This document shows, one piece after another, positions 6,287 to 13,025 of a stretch of 31,519 nucleotides of DNA. Made by a program: the position numbers and the translations under genes. The stretch is taken from NCBI GenBank assembly GCA_017610505.1, contig JAFCBX010000001.1, positions 1 to 31,519 on the forward strand. The letters run 5' to 3'. The notes under the pieces were generated by a model, which was not told the origin of the DNA, ran no database searches, and worked only from the letters and a program-made list of their open reading frames with translations. This stretch comes from Methanosarcinales archaeon (GTDB taxonomy: Archaea > Nanobdellota > Nanobdellia > Woesearchaeales > CG1-02-33-12). Each line of letters opens with the position of its first letter. Within the stretch, counting starts at the first letter, position 1.

Positions 6287-8449
6287 CTACTCCTCTGTTT
6301 TAAGTCCCTTTCTCTGCCGTATCTGCTTTATTATCTTTTCCTGTAACTCATTTGGCAGTTTTTCAAAGCTTTGGTCAACAAGGAAATGATTTCCTCTGCC
6401 GCCAGTAGCAGATCTTAAGTCAGAGGTCATTCCAAACATCTCTCCAACTGGTAGCTTGCCTTTTACAGTTATATGCTCTCCATCTTGCTGCATATCAAGC
6501 AATTGGCCCCTTTTATTAGCAATAAGCTTTGATATTTCACCCATATACTCTGCTGGCGCCTCAAACTGCAGTGTCTGCAAAGGCTCATAAATAACAGGGT
6601 TGGCAAGCATCATAGCTCCCCTTATTCCTTCTCTAATAGCAGGATATGCCTGTGCTGGGCCCCTGTGTATAGCATCTTCATGCAGCTTTACATCCATTAG
6701 CATTACCTTTACATTGATGCATGGCTCTCTTGCCAATGGCCCTGCGGACATGACATCCTCAAACATATCCATTATCATCTCAATGACTTCTCCTATATGA
6801 ACTATGCCCCTGCTCATATCTATTAACATGTTGCCCTTGTAAATGTCCCTTACCTTTCTTGCAGTCTTAGCATCCATCCCTAACTCCTGTAGTTTTTCCC
6901 AAAGAGCCTTATCCTTTTTCTTAATTCTCATTTCAGGCAGCTCTTTTTTCCTCATTGCCTCCATAAGTTCATTTGACAATGGCTCTACCTTAAAGTAAAA
7001 TTTATTGTGTTTATTTGGGCTTTTTCCCTCTACTTCTGAAGATGCTTTTGTGATAGCTTCCCTATAAACAACAATTGGTGGGGATGTTTTTACCTCAACA
7101 CCCTTTTCTGTTTTTATTCTGTTTTCAATAACCTCTAAATGTAATTCACCCATACCATGCATAAGATGCTCTCCTGTCTCCTCATTAATCTCAATCTGTA
7201 TGGTTGGATCTTCTTTGCTTACCCTTCTTAAGACTTCAATAAGCTTTGGCAAGTCAGAGGCCTTTGTTGCTTCAATAGCTTTTGTAACAACTGGCTCAAA
7301 TATATGGGTTATCTTCTCAAGGGGTTCTGTTGGCTCTATGGTTATTGTTTCGCCAGGCATTGCCTTTACGCCTGCAACACCAACTATATTTCCTGCAAGA
7401 GCCCTATCCACTATTTCTCTTTTTGCTCCATTATAGATAAAAACCTGCTGAATTCTGAGATTTTTCTTTTCCCTGTTCAAGTAAACATGCATCCCCTTTG
7501 TTATTTTCCCTGAGAAGATCCTTCCACATGATAGCTCGCCTGCCTGTGGGTCAACAACAATTTTGGTTATAACAAAAAACAATGGTCCTTTTGGATTGCA
7601 TGATAAAAGTGATTTTCCATCCTCACTTTCAAGGTCACCATGCCATATTTTCTTGATCCTATAACCTTGTGCCTTTACTGGATCAGGAAGATGGTGAATG
7701 ACTGCATCAAGAACAACCTCATGCAAAGGAGCCTTATCAGCTAATGGCTTGTGATTCTCTTTTTCATAAGCATCAATTATATCCTTAAAGCCGATCCCTT
7801 TTTTTTTCATATAATTTACAGACATTGCCCAATTATGGAATGCAGAGCCAAAGCAAACAGAGCCATCCATTACATTAACATTCCATTTATCCTTAAACTC
7901 CTTGTCTGCTATTTCATTTATTAGCCGGTTTACATGATTTATTATTTTTACAAACCTTTCCTGCATCTGCTCTGGCTTCAGCTGAAGCTCTTTTATCAGC
8001 CTGTCAACCTTGTTTATAAATAAAATAGGCTTAACATTTTCCTTTAATGCCTGTCTTAGAACAGTCTCTGTTTGTGGCATGACTCCCTCAACAGCATCGC
8101 AAAGAACAATACATCCATCAACAGCCCTCATTGCCCTTGTCACATCCCCACTAAAATCTATATGCCCCGGGGTATCCAATAAATTGATAAGATAATCCTT
8201 GCCCTCAACATTATGCACCATAGAAACAGCTGCTGTATCAATTGTTATTCCTCTTTCTTTTTCATCCTCATGAAAATCAAGAACACACTGTTTTCCTGCA
8301 AGTTCTTTTGACATCATTCCTGCTCCTGCAAGAAGATTATCACTCAGTGTAGTTTTTCCATGGTCAATATGAGCAGCAATGCCAATATTCCTTATAAATT
8401 CTGGCTTGTCAGCAAGTTCCATAACCTTTTCAACCATTTTCTCTGCCAT
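6287..8449 (-). CDS. fusA: Translation elongation factor EF-2
   Basis: The 720-residue GTPase drives translocation on the ribosome. The P-loop is AHIDHGKTT at 26-34, switch II DTPGHIDF near 92-99 and NKVD near 146-149. Domains II to V follow. The domain IV tip reads LHEDAIHRGPAQ; its histidine, about residue 595, is the site of diphthamide in archaea and eukaryotes, so the target residue is kept. The C-terminus ends in IRQRKGL as usual for the family. The gene lies 9 nt after NDK, with GAGGA before the ATG, as the last gene of the L7Ae-S28e-L24e-NDK-EF-2 run. An 80-nt gap with a promoter separates it from EF-1A. Confidence 0.98.
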   Translation of the reverse strand: MAEKMVEKVMELADKPEFIRNIGIAAHIDHGKTTLSDNLLAGAGMMSKELAGKQCVLDFHEDEKERGITIDTAAVSMVHNVEGKDYLINLLDTPGHIDFSGDVTRAMRAVDGCIVLCDAVEGVMPQTETVLRQALKENVKPILFINKVDRLIKELQLKPEQMQERFVKIINHVNRLINEIADKEFKDKWNVNVMDGSVCFGSAFHNWAMSVNYMKKKGIGFKDIIDAYEKENHKPLADKAPLHEVVLDAVIHHLPDPVKAQGYRIKKIWHGDLESEDGKSLLSCNPKGPLFFVITKIVVDPQAGELSCGRIFSGKITKGMHVYLNREKKNLRIQQVFIYNGAKREIVDRALAGNIVGVAGVKAMPGETITIEPTEPLEKITHIFEPVVTKAIEATKASDLPKLIEVLRRVSKEDPTIQIEINEETGEHLMHGMGELHLEVIENRIKTEKGVEVKTSPPIVVYREAITKASSEVEGKSPNKHNKFYFKVEPLSNELMEAMRKKELPEMRIKKKDKALWEKLQELGMDAKTARKVRDIYKGNMLIDMSRGIVHIGEVIEMIMDMFEDVMSAGPLAREPCINVKVMLMDVKLHEDAIHRGPAQAYPAIREGIRGAMMLANPVIYEPLQTLQFEAPAEYMGEISKLIANKRGQLLDMQQDGEHITVKGKLPVGEMFGMTSDLRSATGGRGNHFLVDQSFEKLPNELQEKIIKQIRQRKGLKTEE

Positions 8450-8458
8450 TTTTATTCC

Positions 8459-8956
8459 TCACTTACCATAATGAAATACTTCATCTGTTTTTTTATAATC
8501 ATATAATTCATCTATACTAAACCAAAGCAATATTTCTTTTTCTGCTTCTCCAGCATTAGCTGAGGCATGAATTATATTTTTTACTGGCATCTCTTTTCCA
8601 TCTGCATAATGGAAAGAATGATGTGTAAAATCCCCTCTGATTGTTCCAGGCATAGCCTTGCTTGGTTCTGTATCACCAGTTACTATCCTTACAACATTTA
8701 CAGCGTCAACACCTTCAATAGCCATTGCTACAACAGGACCCTCTGTTATGTAATCAAGAAGCAGTGTTCTCACTTTTTCTCCCCTTCTTTTAGTAATATC
8801 CTCTGTATAATGCTTTGCAGCAAATTCCTTGTCTATACAAACCATCTTTAGGCCAATTATTTTAAGCCCTTTGTTCTCAAATCTTTTTATTACCTCACCA
8901 ACAAGCCCTCTCATGACTCCATCTGGCTTTATTAAAACAAGTGTTCTTTGTATCAT
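8459..8956 (-). CDS. ndk: Nucleoside diphosphate kinase
   Basis: The 165-residue enzyme transfers phosphate between nucleoside tri- and diphosphates. The active-site motif NIIHASA has the phosphorylated histidine at 130, and the nucleotide-binding segments TLVLIKPDGVMRGL (5-18) and the GDFTHHSFHYADG region (about 108-120) are present. It is slightly longer than the common 140-155 residues because of a C-terminal tail (DYKKTDEVFHYGK). The start overlaps the L24e stop (ATGA) and has AAGGAAC upstream, so the genes are translationally coupled. Its position between L24e and a translation factor follows the common archaeal order. Confidence 0.97.
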   Translation of the reverse strand: MIQRTLVLIKPDGVMRGLVGEVIKRFENKGLKIIGLKMVCIDKEFAAKHYTEDITKRRGEKVRTLLLDYITEGPVVAMAIEGVDAVNVVRIVTGDTEPSKAMPGTIRGDFTHHSFHYADGKEMPVKNIIHASANAGEAEKEILLWFSIDELYDYKKTDEVFHYGK

Positions 8957-9141
8957 TTTTTAGTTCCTTTTTTTATATCCTTAAACTCCTGAGTCCATTT
9001 TGTTGTTCTTGGCTTTCTCTTCAGCTTTAGCATGTTTTTCTCACATTTTGATGAGCAAAAATGCAATACTTTGCCAGTTTTCTGGACATATATCTTTCCA
9101 GTTCCTTTGTTAATATTTTGTTTGCAAAAACTACACCTCAT
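8953..9141 (-). CDS. rpl24e: Ribosomal protein eL24
   Basis: The 62-residue protein of the large subunit starts MRCSFCK and contains a treble-clef zinc site with two cysteine pairs, near residues 3 and 6 and near 29 and 33 (FCSSKCEKN), followed by the basic LKRKPRTTKWTQEF segment. I placed the start at 9141 and not at the in-frame ATG three codons upstream (9150) because the Shine-Dalgarno CAGGAG touches the upstream ATG but lies 9 nt before this one, and because family members begin with M-[KR]-C-x-x-C. It comes directly after S28e and overlaps the NDK start by 4 nt. Confidence 0.93.
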   Translation of the reverse strand: MRCSFCKQNINKGTGKIYVQKTGKVLHFCSSKCEKNMLKLKRKPRTTKWTQEFKDIKKGTKK

Positions 9142-9146
9142 CTTTA

Positions 9147-9407
9147 TCATCTCCTGCCCTGGTTAAGCTTTCTTGCCTCAATTTCAGTCTCCCTAAGCAT
9201 AAGTGTATCTCCTAATCTTACAGGCCCCATTACATTTCTTCTCATGATTTTGTTGGCATCCCTTCCTTCCAGAACCTTGCATCTTACTTGTATTGCTTCA
9301 CCCCTTGTGCCTGTTCTGTCAATAATTTCCTCTACTTTTGCAGGAAAAGCATGGGAAAAATTAACTCCTGTTTTTTTTGCTGTTTCCTTTTTAACTTGAG
9401 GTTTCAT
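9147..9407 (-). CDS. rps28e: Ribosomal protein eS28
   Basis: The 86-residue small-subunit protein has the OB-fold core from about residue 22: [19 protein letters not shown], then [34 protein letters not shown] and the basic end [10 protein letters not shown]. The core is typical of S28e. The first 20 residues (lysine-rich, [16 protein letters not shown]) extend beyond most archaeal versions. It sits 15 nt after L7Ae and just before L24e, the standard archaeal order. The stop codon lies in the ribosome binding region of L24e. Confidence 0.95.
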   Translation of the reverse strand: MKPQVKKETAKKTGVNFSHAFPAKVEEIIDRTGTRGEAIQVRCKVLEGRDANKIMRRNVMGPVRLGDTLMLRETEIEARKLNQGRR

Positions 9408-9422
9408 ATAGAATCACCTTAA

Positions 9423-9764
9423 TTATTCCTTTAATTTTTTAATTATCTCTTTGACTGTGTTTTTTGCTTCTCCTTCCTCGATTATTGCAATGCTTGCTGT
9501 CCCAACACTAATGCCAGCTGCTGCACCAAGCTCTTCTTTGCTAGGCACTTCAACACATAAAACATCCTTCTCTTTTGATAAAAGTGGTATATGCATTGTG
9601 ATTTCCGGCGGATTGACATTTTTTGCTATTACAACAAGTTTTGCTATACCTTTTTCAATAGCCTTTGTTACCTCATTACTGCCTTTCTTTATTCTCCCAG
9701 TTGCCTTGGCAACTTCTATAGCCTCATAAATTTTGTCTGCTACTTCTTTTGATATCTCAGCCAT
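9423..9764 (-). CDS. rpl7ae: Ribosomal protein L7Ae (kink-turn binding protein)
   Basis: The 113-residue protein binds kink-turn RNA. In archaea it is part of the ribosome, of box C/D and H/ACA snoRNPs and of RNase P. Family signatures are IKKGSNEVTKAIEKG, KLVVIAKNVNPPE and HIPLLSKEKDVLCVEVPSKEELGAAAGI. The start at 9764 is fixed by an excellent Shine-Dalgarno (AAGGAGGAA); a longer in-frame reading to 9854 is possible, but its extra 30 residues do not resemble the family and run over an RNA hairpin. The leader of about 100 nt may hold a kink-turn that would let the protein control its own translation. First gene of the run that ends with EF-2. Confidence 0.96.
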   Translation of the reverse strand: MAEISKEVADKIYEAIEVAKATGRIKKGSNEVTKAIEKGIAKLVVIAKNVNPPEITMHIPLLSKEKDVLCVEVPSKEELGAAAGISVGTASIAIIEEGEAKNTVKEIIKKLKE

Positions 9765-9824
9765 TTTATATTCCTCCTTGATTTGAATGATTTTTAAGGA
9801 TAACAAATTCAAGAATCTGCGTAC

Positions 9825-9855
9825 CTCATTCAAACCGCAAGCGGTTATCATCATT
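9825..9855 (-). promoter_or_regulatory. Possible kink-turn in the L7Ae leader
   Basis: On the minus strand a hairpin AACCG-CTTG-CGGTT (9833-9846) is flanked by GAT on its 5' side and TGA on its 3' side. This allows a U-U pair and then tandem sheared G-A pairs, the kink-turn core, with three bulged bases (GAU) and a weak outer stem beyond. It lies about 65-85 nt before the L7Ae ATG. L7Ae control of its own message through a leader kink-turn has been reported in other archaea; here it is inferred. Confidence 0.4.
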
Positions 9856-9907
9856 AAACTAGAATTTAACTATAATTAGAATAAAATATTTACTATGAGG
9901 TGTAAAA

Positions 9908-10054
9908 ATGGTAGAAGCAAGATGCATGAAATGCAAAAAACAGGTTGAAATAAAAAATCCAGAAGAAGTAGTTATGAAGAATAAGATGAAAGCTATGAAG
10001 GGCGTTTGCCCAATTTGTGGAACAAAGGTTTTCAGAATTATTGGAAAAGCCTAA
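9908..10054 (+). CDS. DUF5679 zinc-ribbon protein, 48 residues
   Basis: This small gene encodes 48 residues. It has CMKC at 6-9 and CPIC at about 34-37, a zinc ribbon, with KNPEEVVMKNKMKAMKG between them and GTKVFRIIGKA at the end. This is the pattern of the DUF5679 family, which is common in archaea and often described as near the translation or replication machinery; its function is unknown. The ATG is preceded by GAGGTG with a spacing of 6 nt, which supports the start. It diverges from L7Ae, and the two share an intergenic region of about 140 nt with AT-rich promoter-like sequence. The downstream gene converges on it. Confidence 0.85.
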   Translation: MVEARCMKCKKQVEIKNPEEVVMKNKMKAMKGVCPICGTKVFRIIGKA

Positions 10055-10074
10055 ATTTCATTTTTTATTTTTAT

Positions 10075-10731
10075 TCACTGCTTGCCCGTTGAAACTATCA
10101 TAGAATTCTTTGAGTCCCAAAGCAAGAGCCCCGAAAATTCCTTGTTGTTTTCTATTATTAAATCAGGGGATATAAAATATGATGAATAAAGATTCTCCTT
10201 GATTAACTGCTTGTTTATTGATTCAGGATCAATTTTTTCTGATTTTATCTGCCTTGCAATAATCCTGCAGGCATCAACTATCTCTTCATGGCCATCATAA
10301 TTCACACAGAAATTAAGGAAAAACTTATCATAATCCTTTGTTGATTCTATTATTCTTTTTATTGAGTTTAAGACACGCTCAGGCAGATCATACCATTTTC
10401 CGAGAACAGATACCTTTATCTGCTCTGTATGGATCTTTTTGTGAGAAATAATCTCATTGAAGAATTTAGCCAAATCATCCATTAAAAATGAAAAGTTTTC
10501 AGAGTTCTTTGCATTGCTTGATAACAGAAATATTGTTATAATCGGGATATTAAGTTTTATCTGGATATTTAGAAGATCTTTTATTAGGTTAGTTCTTTTA
10601 TTGTATGTATCTTCAAGGTTTATACCTTTCAGTTCTTTCTCCATTGTAATGGCTATATGCCTGGGCATATCTGCCTTGATTATATGGATTTTTTCCCTTG
10701 CTTTTAAGATATCAGTTATTTTTTTGAACAT
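10075..10731 (-). CDS. Degenerate cis-prenyltransferase (UppS-like) homologue
   Basis: The 218-residue protein aligns with undecaprenyl diphosphate synthase-type cis-prenyltransferases: PRHIAITM at 23-30, a central region with FLLSSNAKNSENFSFLMD, then FCVNYDGHEEIVDACRIIA (about 144-162, matching the LNYGGR.EI motif), SSYFISPDLII and LLLWDSKNSM. Known enzymes chain isoprenes onto a lipid carrier for glycan export. But the catalytic and pyrophosphate-binding motif after HIAIxM (normally DGNGRWA) is EKELKGI here, and the RTSGE-like motif is ENNKEFSG. It is therefore probably inactive alone, or a regulatory partner like eukaryotic NgBR/Nus1. A palindromic TATA box 27 nt upstream suggests a leaderless message. 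Confidence 0.7.
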   Translation of the reverse strand: MFKKITDILKAREKIHIIKADMPRHIAITMEKELKGINLEDTYNKRTNLIKDLLNIQIKLNIPIITIFLLSSNAKNSENFSFLMDDLAKFFNEIISHKKIHTEQIKVSVLGKWYDLPERVLNSIKRIIESTKDYDKFFLNFCVNYDGHEEIVDACRIIARQIKSEKIDPESINKQLIKENLYSSYFISPDLIIENNKEFSGLLLWDSKNSMIVSTGKQ

Positions 10732-10751
10732 ATAGCTACTATATGATAAAG

Positions 10752-10765
10752 AGCTTTATAAAGCT
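10752..10765 (-). promoter_or_regulatory. Palindromic TATA box of the UppS-like gene
   Basis: AGCTTTATAAAGCT is a perfect 14-base palindrome centred 27 nt before the ATG at 10731, the exact spacing for a leaderless archaeal message. It could act as a TATA box in either direction, or as an operator. Confidence 0.55.
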
Positions 10766-10828
10766 TTTTGTTTAAAAAGGTTTTTTCTCACAAAGTTTAA
10801 ATATAGGTCAATGATTTTTTTATTTAAG

Positions 10829-11686
10829 ATGTTTTTATTAGCTAATATCACAGCCTTCATAAGCCTGGTTATTGCAAGCATAACTGATATTAAGACAAGA
10901 GAAGTGCCAGACTGGCTTAACTATGGGCTTATTATTTTTGGGCTTGGCTCAAGGCTTATTTATTCTATTGCTTTGTCAGATATTAATTTCTTCTTATATG
11001 GCTTGGCAGGATTTTTTGTGTTTTTTATAATAGCAAACCTCATGTTCTATTCTGCACAGTGGGGTGGGGGAGACAGCAAGCTCCTGATGGGCCTTGGAGC
11101 AGTGATTGGCCTGAATTTTAATTTTAATGAAATGCCTTTTATCCTTATTTTCTGGATTAATATAATACTAATAGGTGCAATATATGGGCTTTTATGGAGT
11201 TTTGCAGTTGCATTCAGAAACAGGAGAAGCTTTTTGAAAGATCTTAAATCAAGAGCCAAAAAATCAGCCAAAATAAGAAGATATTTGTTAATAGTATGCC
11301 TTGCTGTTCTTCTGTCTGCATTTTTTATTGATTCTATTTCAACAAGAGTCTTATTGGTTATATTTGTTTTTTCAATACTATTGATTTTTTACATTTCAAT
11401 ATTTATTAAGTCAGTTGAAAAAGTATGCATGCTTAAGCTTATTGAGCCTGAAAAGCTTACAGAAGGAGACTGGATTGCAAAGGATGTTTTTGTTAATAAA
11501 AAAAGAATCTGCGGTCCAAAGGATTTAGGAATTGAAAAAAAACAGATAAAGCAGTTGATAAATTTAAAGAGAAAAGGATTAGTAAAAAAAATCTTAATAA
11601 AAGAGGGCATACCCTTTGTTCCTAGTTTTCTGGTTGCGTTTATTGTAACGCTTTTGCTTGGCAACTGGCTGTTATTATTCATTTAG
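10829..11686 (+). CDS. A24 family prepilin peptidase (archaellin/pilin signal peptidase)
   Basis: The 285-residue membrane aspartic protease removes class III signal peptides from pilins or archaellins. The two catalytic aspartates are visible: one in TDIKTREVPDW (about D20) and one in the GxGD motif of WGGGDSKLLMGLGA (about D82). Five or six hydrophobic segments are seen, with a cytoplasmic part (about 135-150) and a C-terminal soluble stretch (about 200-260, EKLTEGDWIAKDVFVNKKR) before a last helix. The start at 10829 is preferred over an ATG six codons earlier because the TATA box (TTTAAATA, 10796-10803) is about 27 nt upstream, giving a leaderless message that begins right at the first membrane helix. 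No pilin gene is visible nearby. Confidence 0.88.
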   Translation: MFLLANITAFISLVIASITDIKTREVPDWLNYGLIIFGLGSRLIYSIALSDINFFLYGLAGFFVFFIIANLMFYSAQWGGGDSKLLMGLGAVIGLNFNFNEMPFILIFWINIILIGAIYGLLWSFAVAFRNRRSFLKDLKSRAKKSAKIRRYLLIVCLAVLLSAFFIDSISTRVLLVIFVFSILLIFYISIFIKSVEKVCMLKLIEPEKLTEGDWIAKDVFVNKKRICGPKDLGIEKKQIKQLINLKRKGLVKKILIKEGIPFVPSFLVAFIVTLLLGNWLLLFI

Positions 11687-11753
11687 GAATAAATTCTTGC
11701 TGTTTTTATGAAAAAGAGAAACTAATAAATATAAGGTATATTCTTTGATTAAT

Positions 11754-12314
11754 ATGGCTTTTGAACTAGATGAAATAAAAAAAATAAGAAAAAAGTTTGG
11801 GTTTACTCAAACAGAATTAGCTAAGAAAGCACAGGTTTCACAATCATTAATAGCCAAGATAGAGTCAAGGAGAATAGACCCTACTTTTACAAAAGTTAAG
11901 AAAATATTTGATGTTCTCGATGAATTAAAAAACAAGAATGAGCTTAAAGCAGAGGATATAATGACAAAAAAACTAATCTATGTTAATGCTGATGATAATA
12001 TAACAAGTGCAATAAACAAGATGAAAAAACATGAGATATCCCAGCTTCCTGTTTTCAGTAAGAAAAATGTTGTTGGCCTTGTTTCAGAAAGCACTATTCT
12101 GGATTCAATCTCAAACAATGACCCAGAGAAAATAAAAACCTTAGTAATTAAGGATATTATGCAGGACTGCCCGCCGATTGTTTCTAAAAACATATCCACA
12201 AGCATTGTTTCCGGCCTATTGAAATACTATCCAATTGTCTTGGTGGCTGAAGAAGGAAAACCAAAGGGTGTAATAACAAAATCAGACATGCTCAGAACTA
12301 TTTACAAAGGCTGA
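11754..12314 (+). CDS. HTH-XRE transcription regulator with a CBS domain pair
   Basis: The 186-residue protein has an N-terminal helix-turn-helix (about 5-55, RKKFGFTQTELAKKAQVSQSLIAKIESRRIDPT) and two CBS domains (about 65-120 and 125-186), the first with QLPVFSKKNVVGLVSES, the second with GVITKSDML. CBS pairs bind adenosine ligands such as AMP, ATP or SAM, so the protein probably senses energy or methionine state and binds DNA. It is a common archaeal type with unknown targets. A TTG codon three codons upstream also opens the frame, but the ATG at 11754 is 26 nt after the TATA box (ATAAATATA), typical of a leaderless start. Its end overlaps the converging phosphoesterase gene by 13 nt. Confidence 0.9.
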   Translation: MAFELDEIKKIRKKFGFTQTELAKKAQVSQSLIAKIESRRIDPTFTKVKKIFDVLDELKNKNELKAEDIMTKKLIYVNADDNITSAINKMKKHEISQLPVFSKKNVVGLVSESTILDSISNNDPEKIKTLVIKDIMQDCPPIVSKNISTSIVSGLLKYYPIVLVAEEGKPKGVITKSDMLRTIYKG

Positions 12315-13024
12315 TTTAAATTCTTTAATTTGCCAAAATCATAAACCTTGTCAGCTACAACAAAGACTTCAAAGTTTCTTAAATCCTGTTCTAAAAAAGG
12401 GCTTAGAGGTTTTTCTTTCAATATATCAGTTCCTTCTGTTGCAAGGCAGAAAGAAGGCATAACAATTAGTTTTTTTCTTTTGTATTTTCCTTTTAAGAAG
12501 CATTTGAATTTTTCTGTTCTTATATCTTCTTTTAATGAGACTACAGGGTGCTCGTGGCCTATGATTATTGTCTTTGCTTTTTTAAGGATGTTTTTGTTTG
12601 GAATTCTATGGCCATGCATTATTAAAACATCTCCGGCAAAGTAATAATCAACCACACTTACTTTTTTTTTCTTTGCAATTGGGCCAAGAATAGTGTCATG
12701 GTTGCCCTTTACAAGGATTATTTCTTTGCAATGTTTTTCTAGAAAATCCAGCAACCTTAATGTTTCTCTCCACTCCTGCTCTGATATTCTGCCAAACTCA
12801 TGCTTTATATCGCCGTTTATTATTATTTTGTCAATTTTTATTTTCTTTAGTTCAGAAAATATATTACCTAATCTTTTAATCACATCTTTGAACTGGAATT
12901 TTGGAACTAAAATTCCCTGCTTGTTTAATGCTTCCTCATATCCAATGTGAAAGTCTGCTAAAACAAGGATGTTTTGGTCCTTGATCAAAAGTCCTAAATC
13001 AATAATTTTTAAATTTGATTCCAT
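12302..13024 (-). CDS. Lhr-associated calcineurin-like metallophosphoesterase
   Basis: The 240-residue protein carries the full set of metal-binding motifs of the superfamily: DFHIG at 24-28, GDIKHEFG at 71-78, GNHD at 107-110, HGH at 137-139 and GHEHP at 156-160. It begins one base after the helicase gene ends, so the two form an operon. In many prokaryotes a phosphoesterase of this type is encoded with an Lhr helicase and is thought to act as a DNA/RNA end-processing partner in repair; that link is inference from context here. No signal peptide, so cytoplasmic. The 3' end overlaps the converging HTH-CBS gene by 13 nt, so the transcripts could interfere. Confidence 0.9.
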   Translation of the reverse strand: MESNLKIIDLGLLIKDQNILVLADFHIGYEEALNKQGILVPKFQFKDVIKRLGNIFSELKKIKIDKIIINGDIKHEFGRISEQEWRETLRLLDFLEKHCKEIILVKGNHDTILGPIAKKKKVSVVDYYFAGDVLIMHGHRIPNKNILKKAKTIIIGHEHPVVSLKEDIRTEKFKCFLKGKYKRKKLIVMPSFCLATEGTDILKEKPLSPFLEQDLRNFEVFVVADKVYDFGKLKNLNQPL

Positions 13025-13025
13025 T

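Noticed and set aside
9765..9854. Thirty-residue N-terminal extension of L7Ae
   Set aside because: The strong Shine-Dalgarno sequence before the ATG at 9764 and the family start fit better; the extension crosses the leader hairpin.
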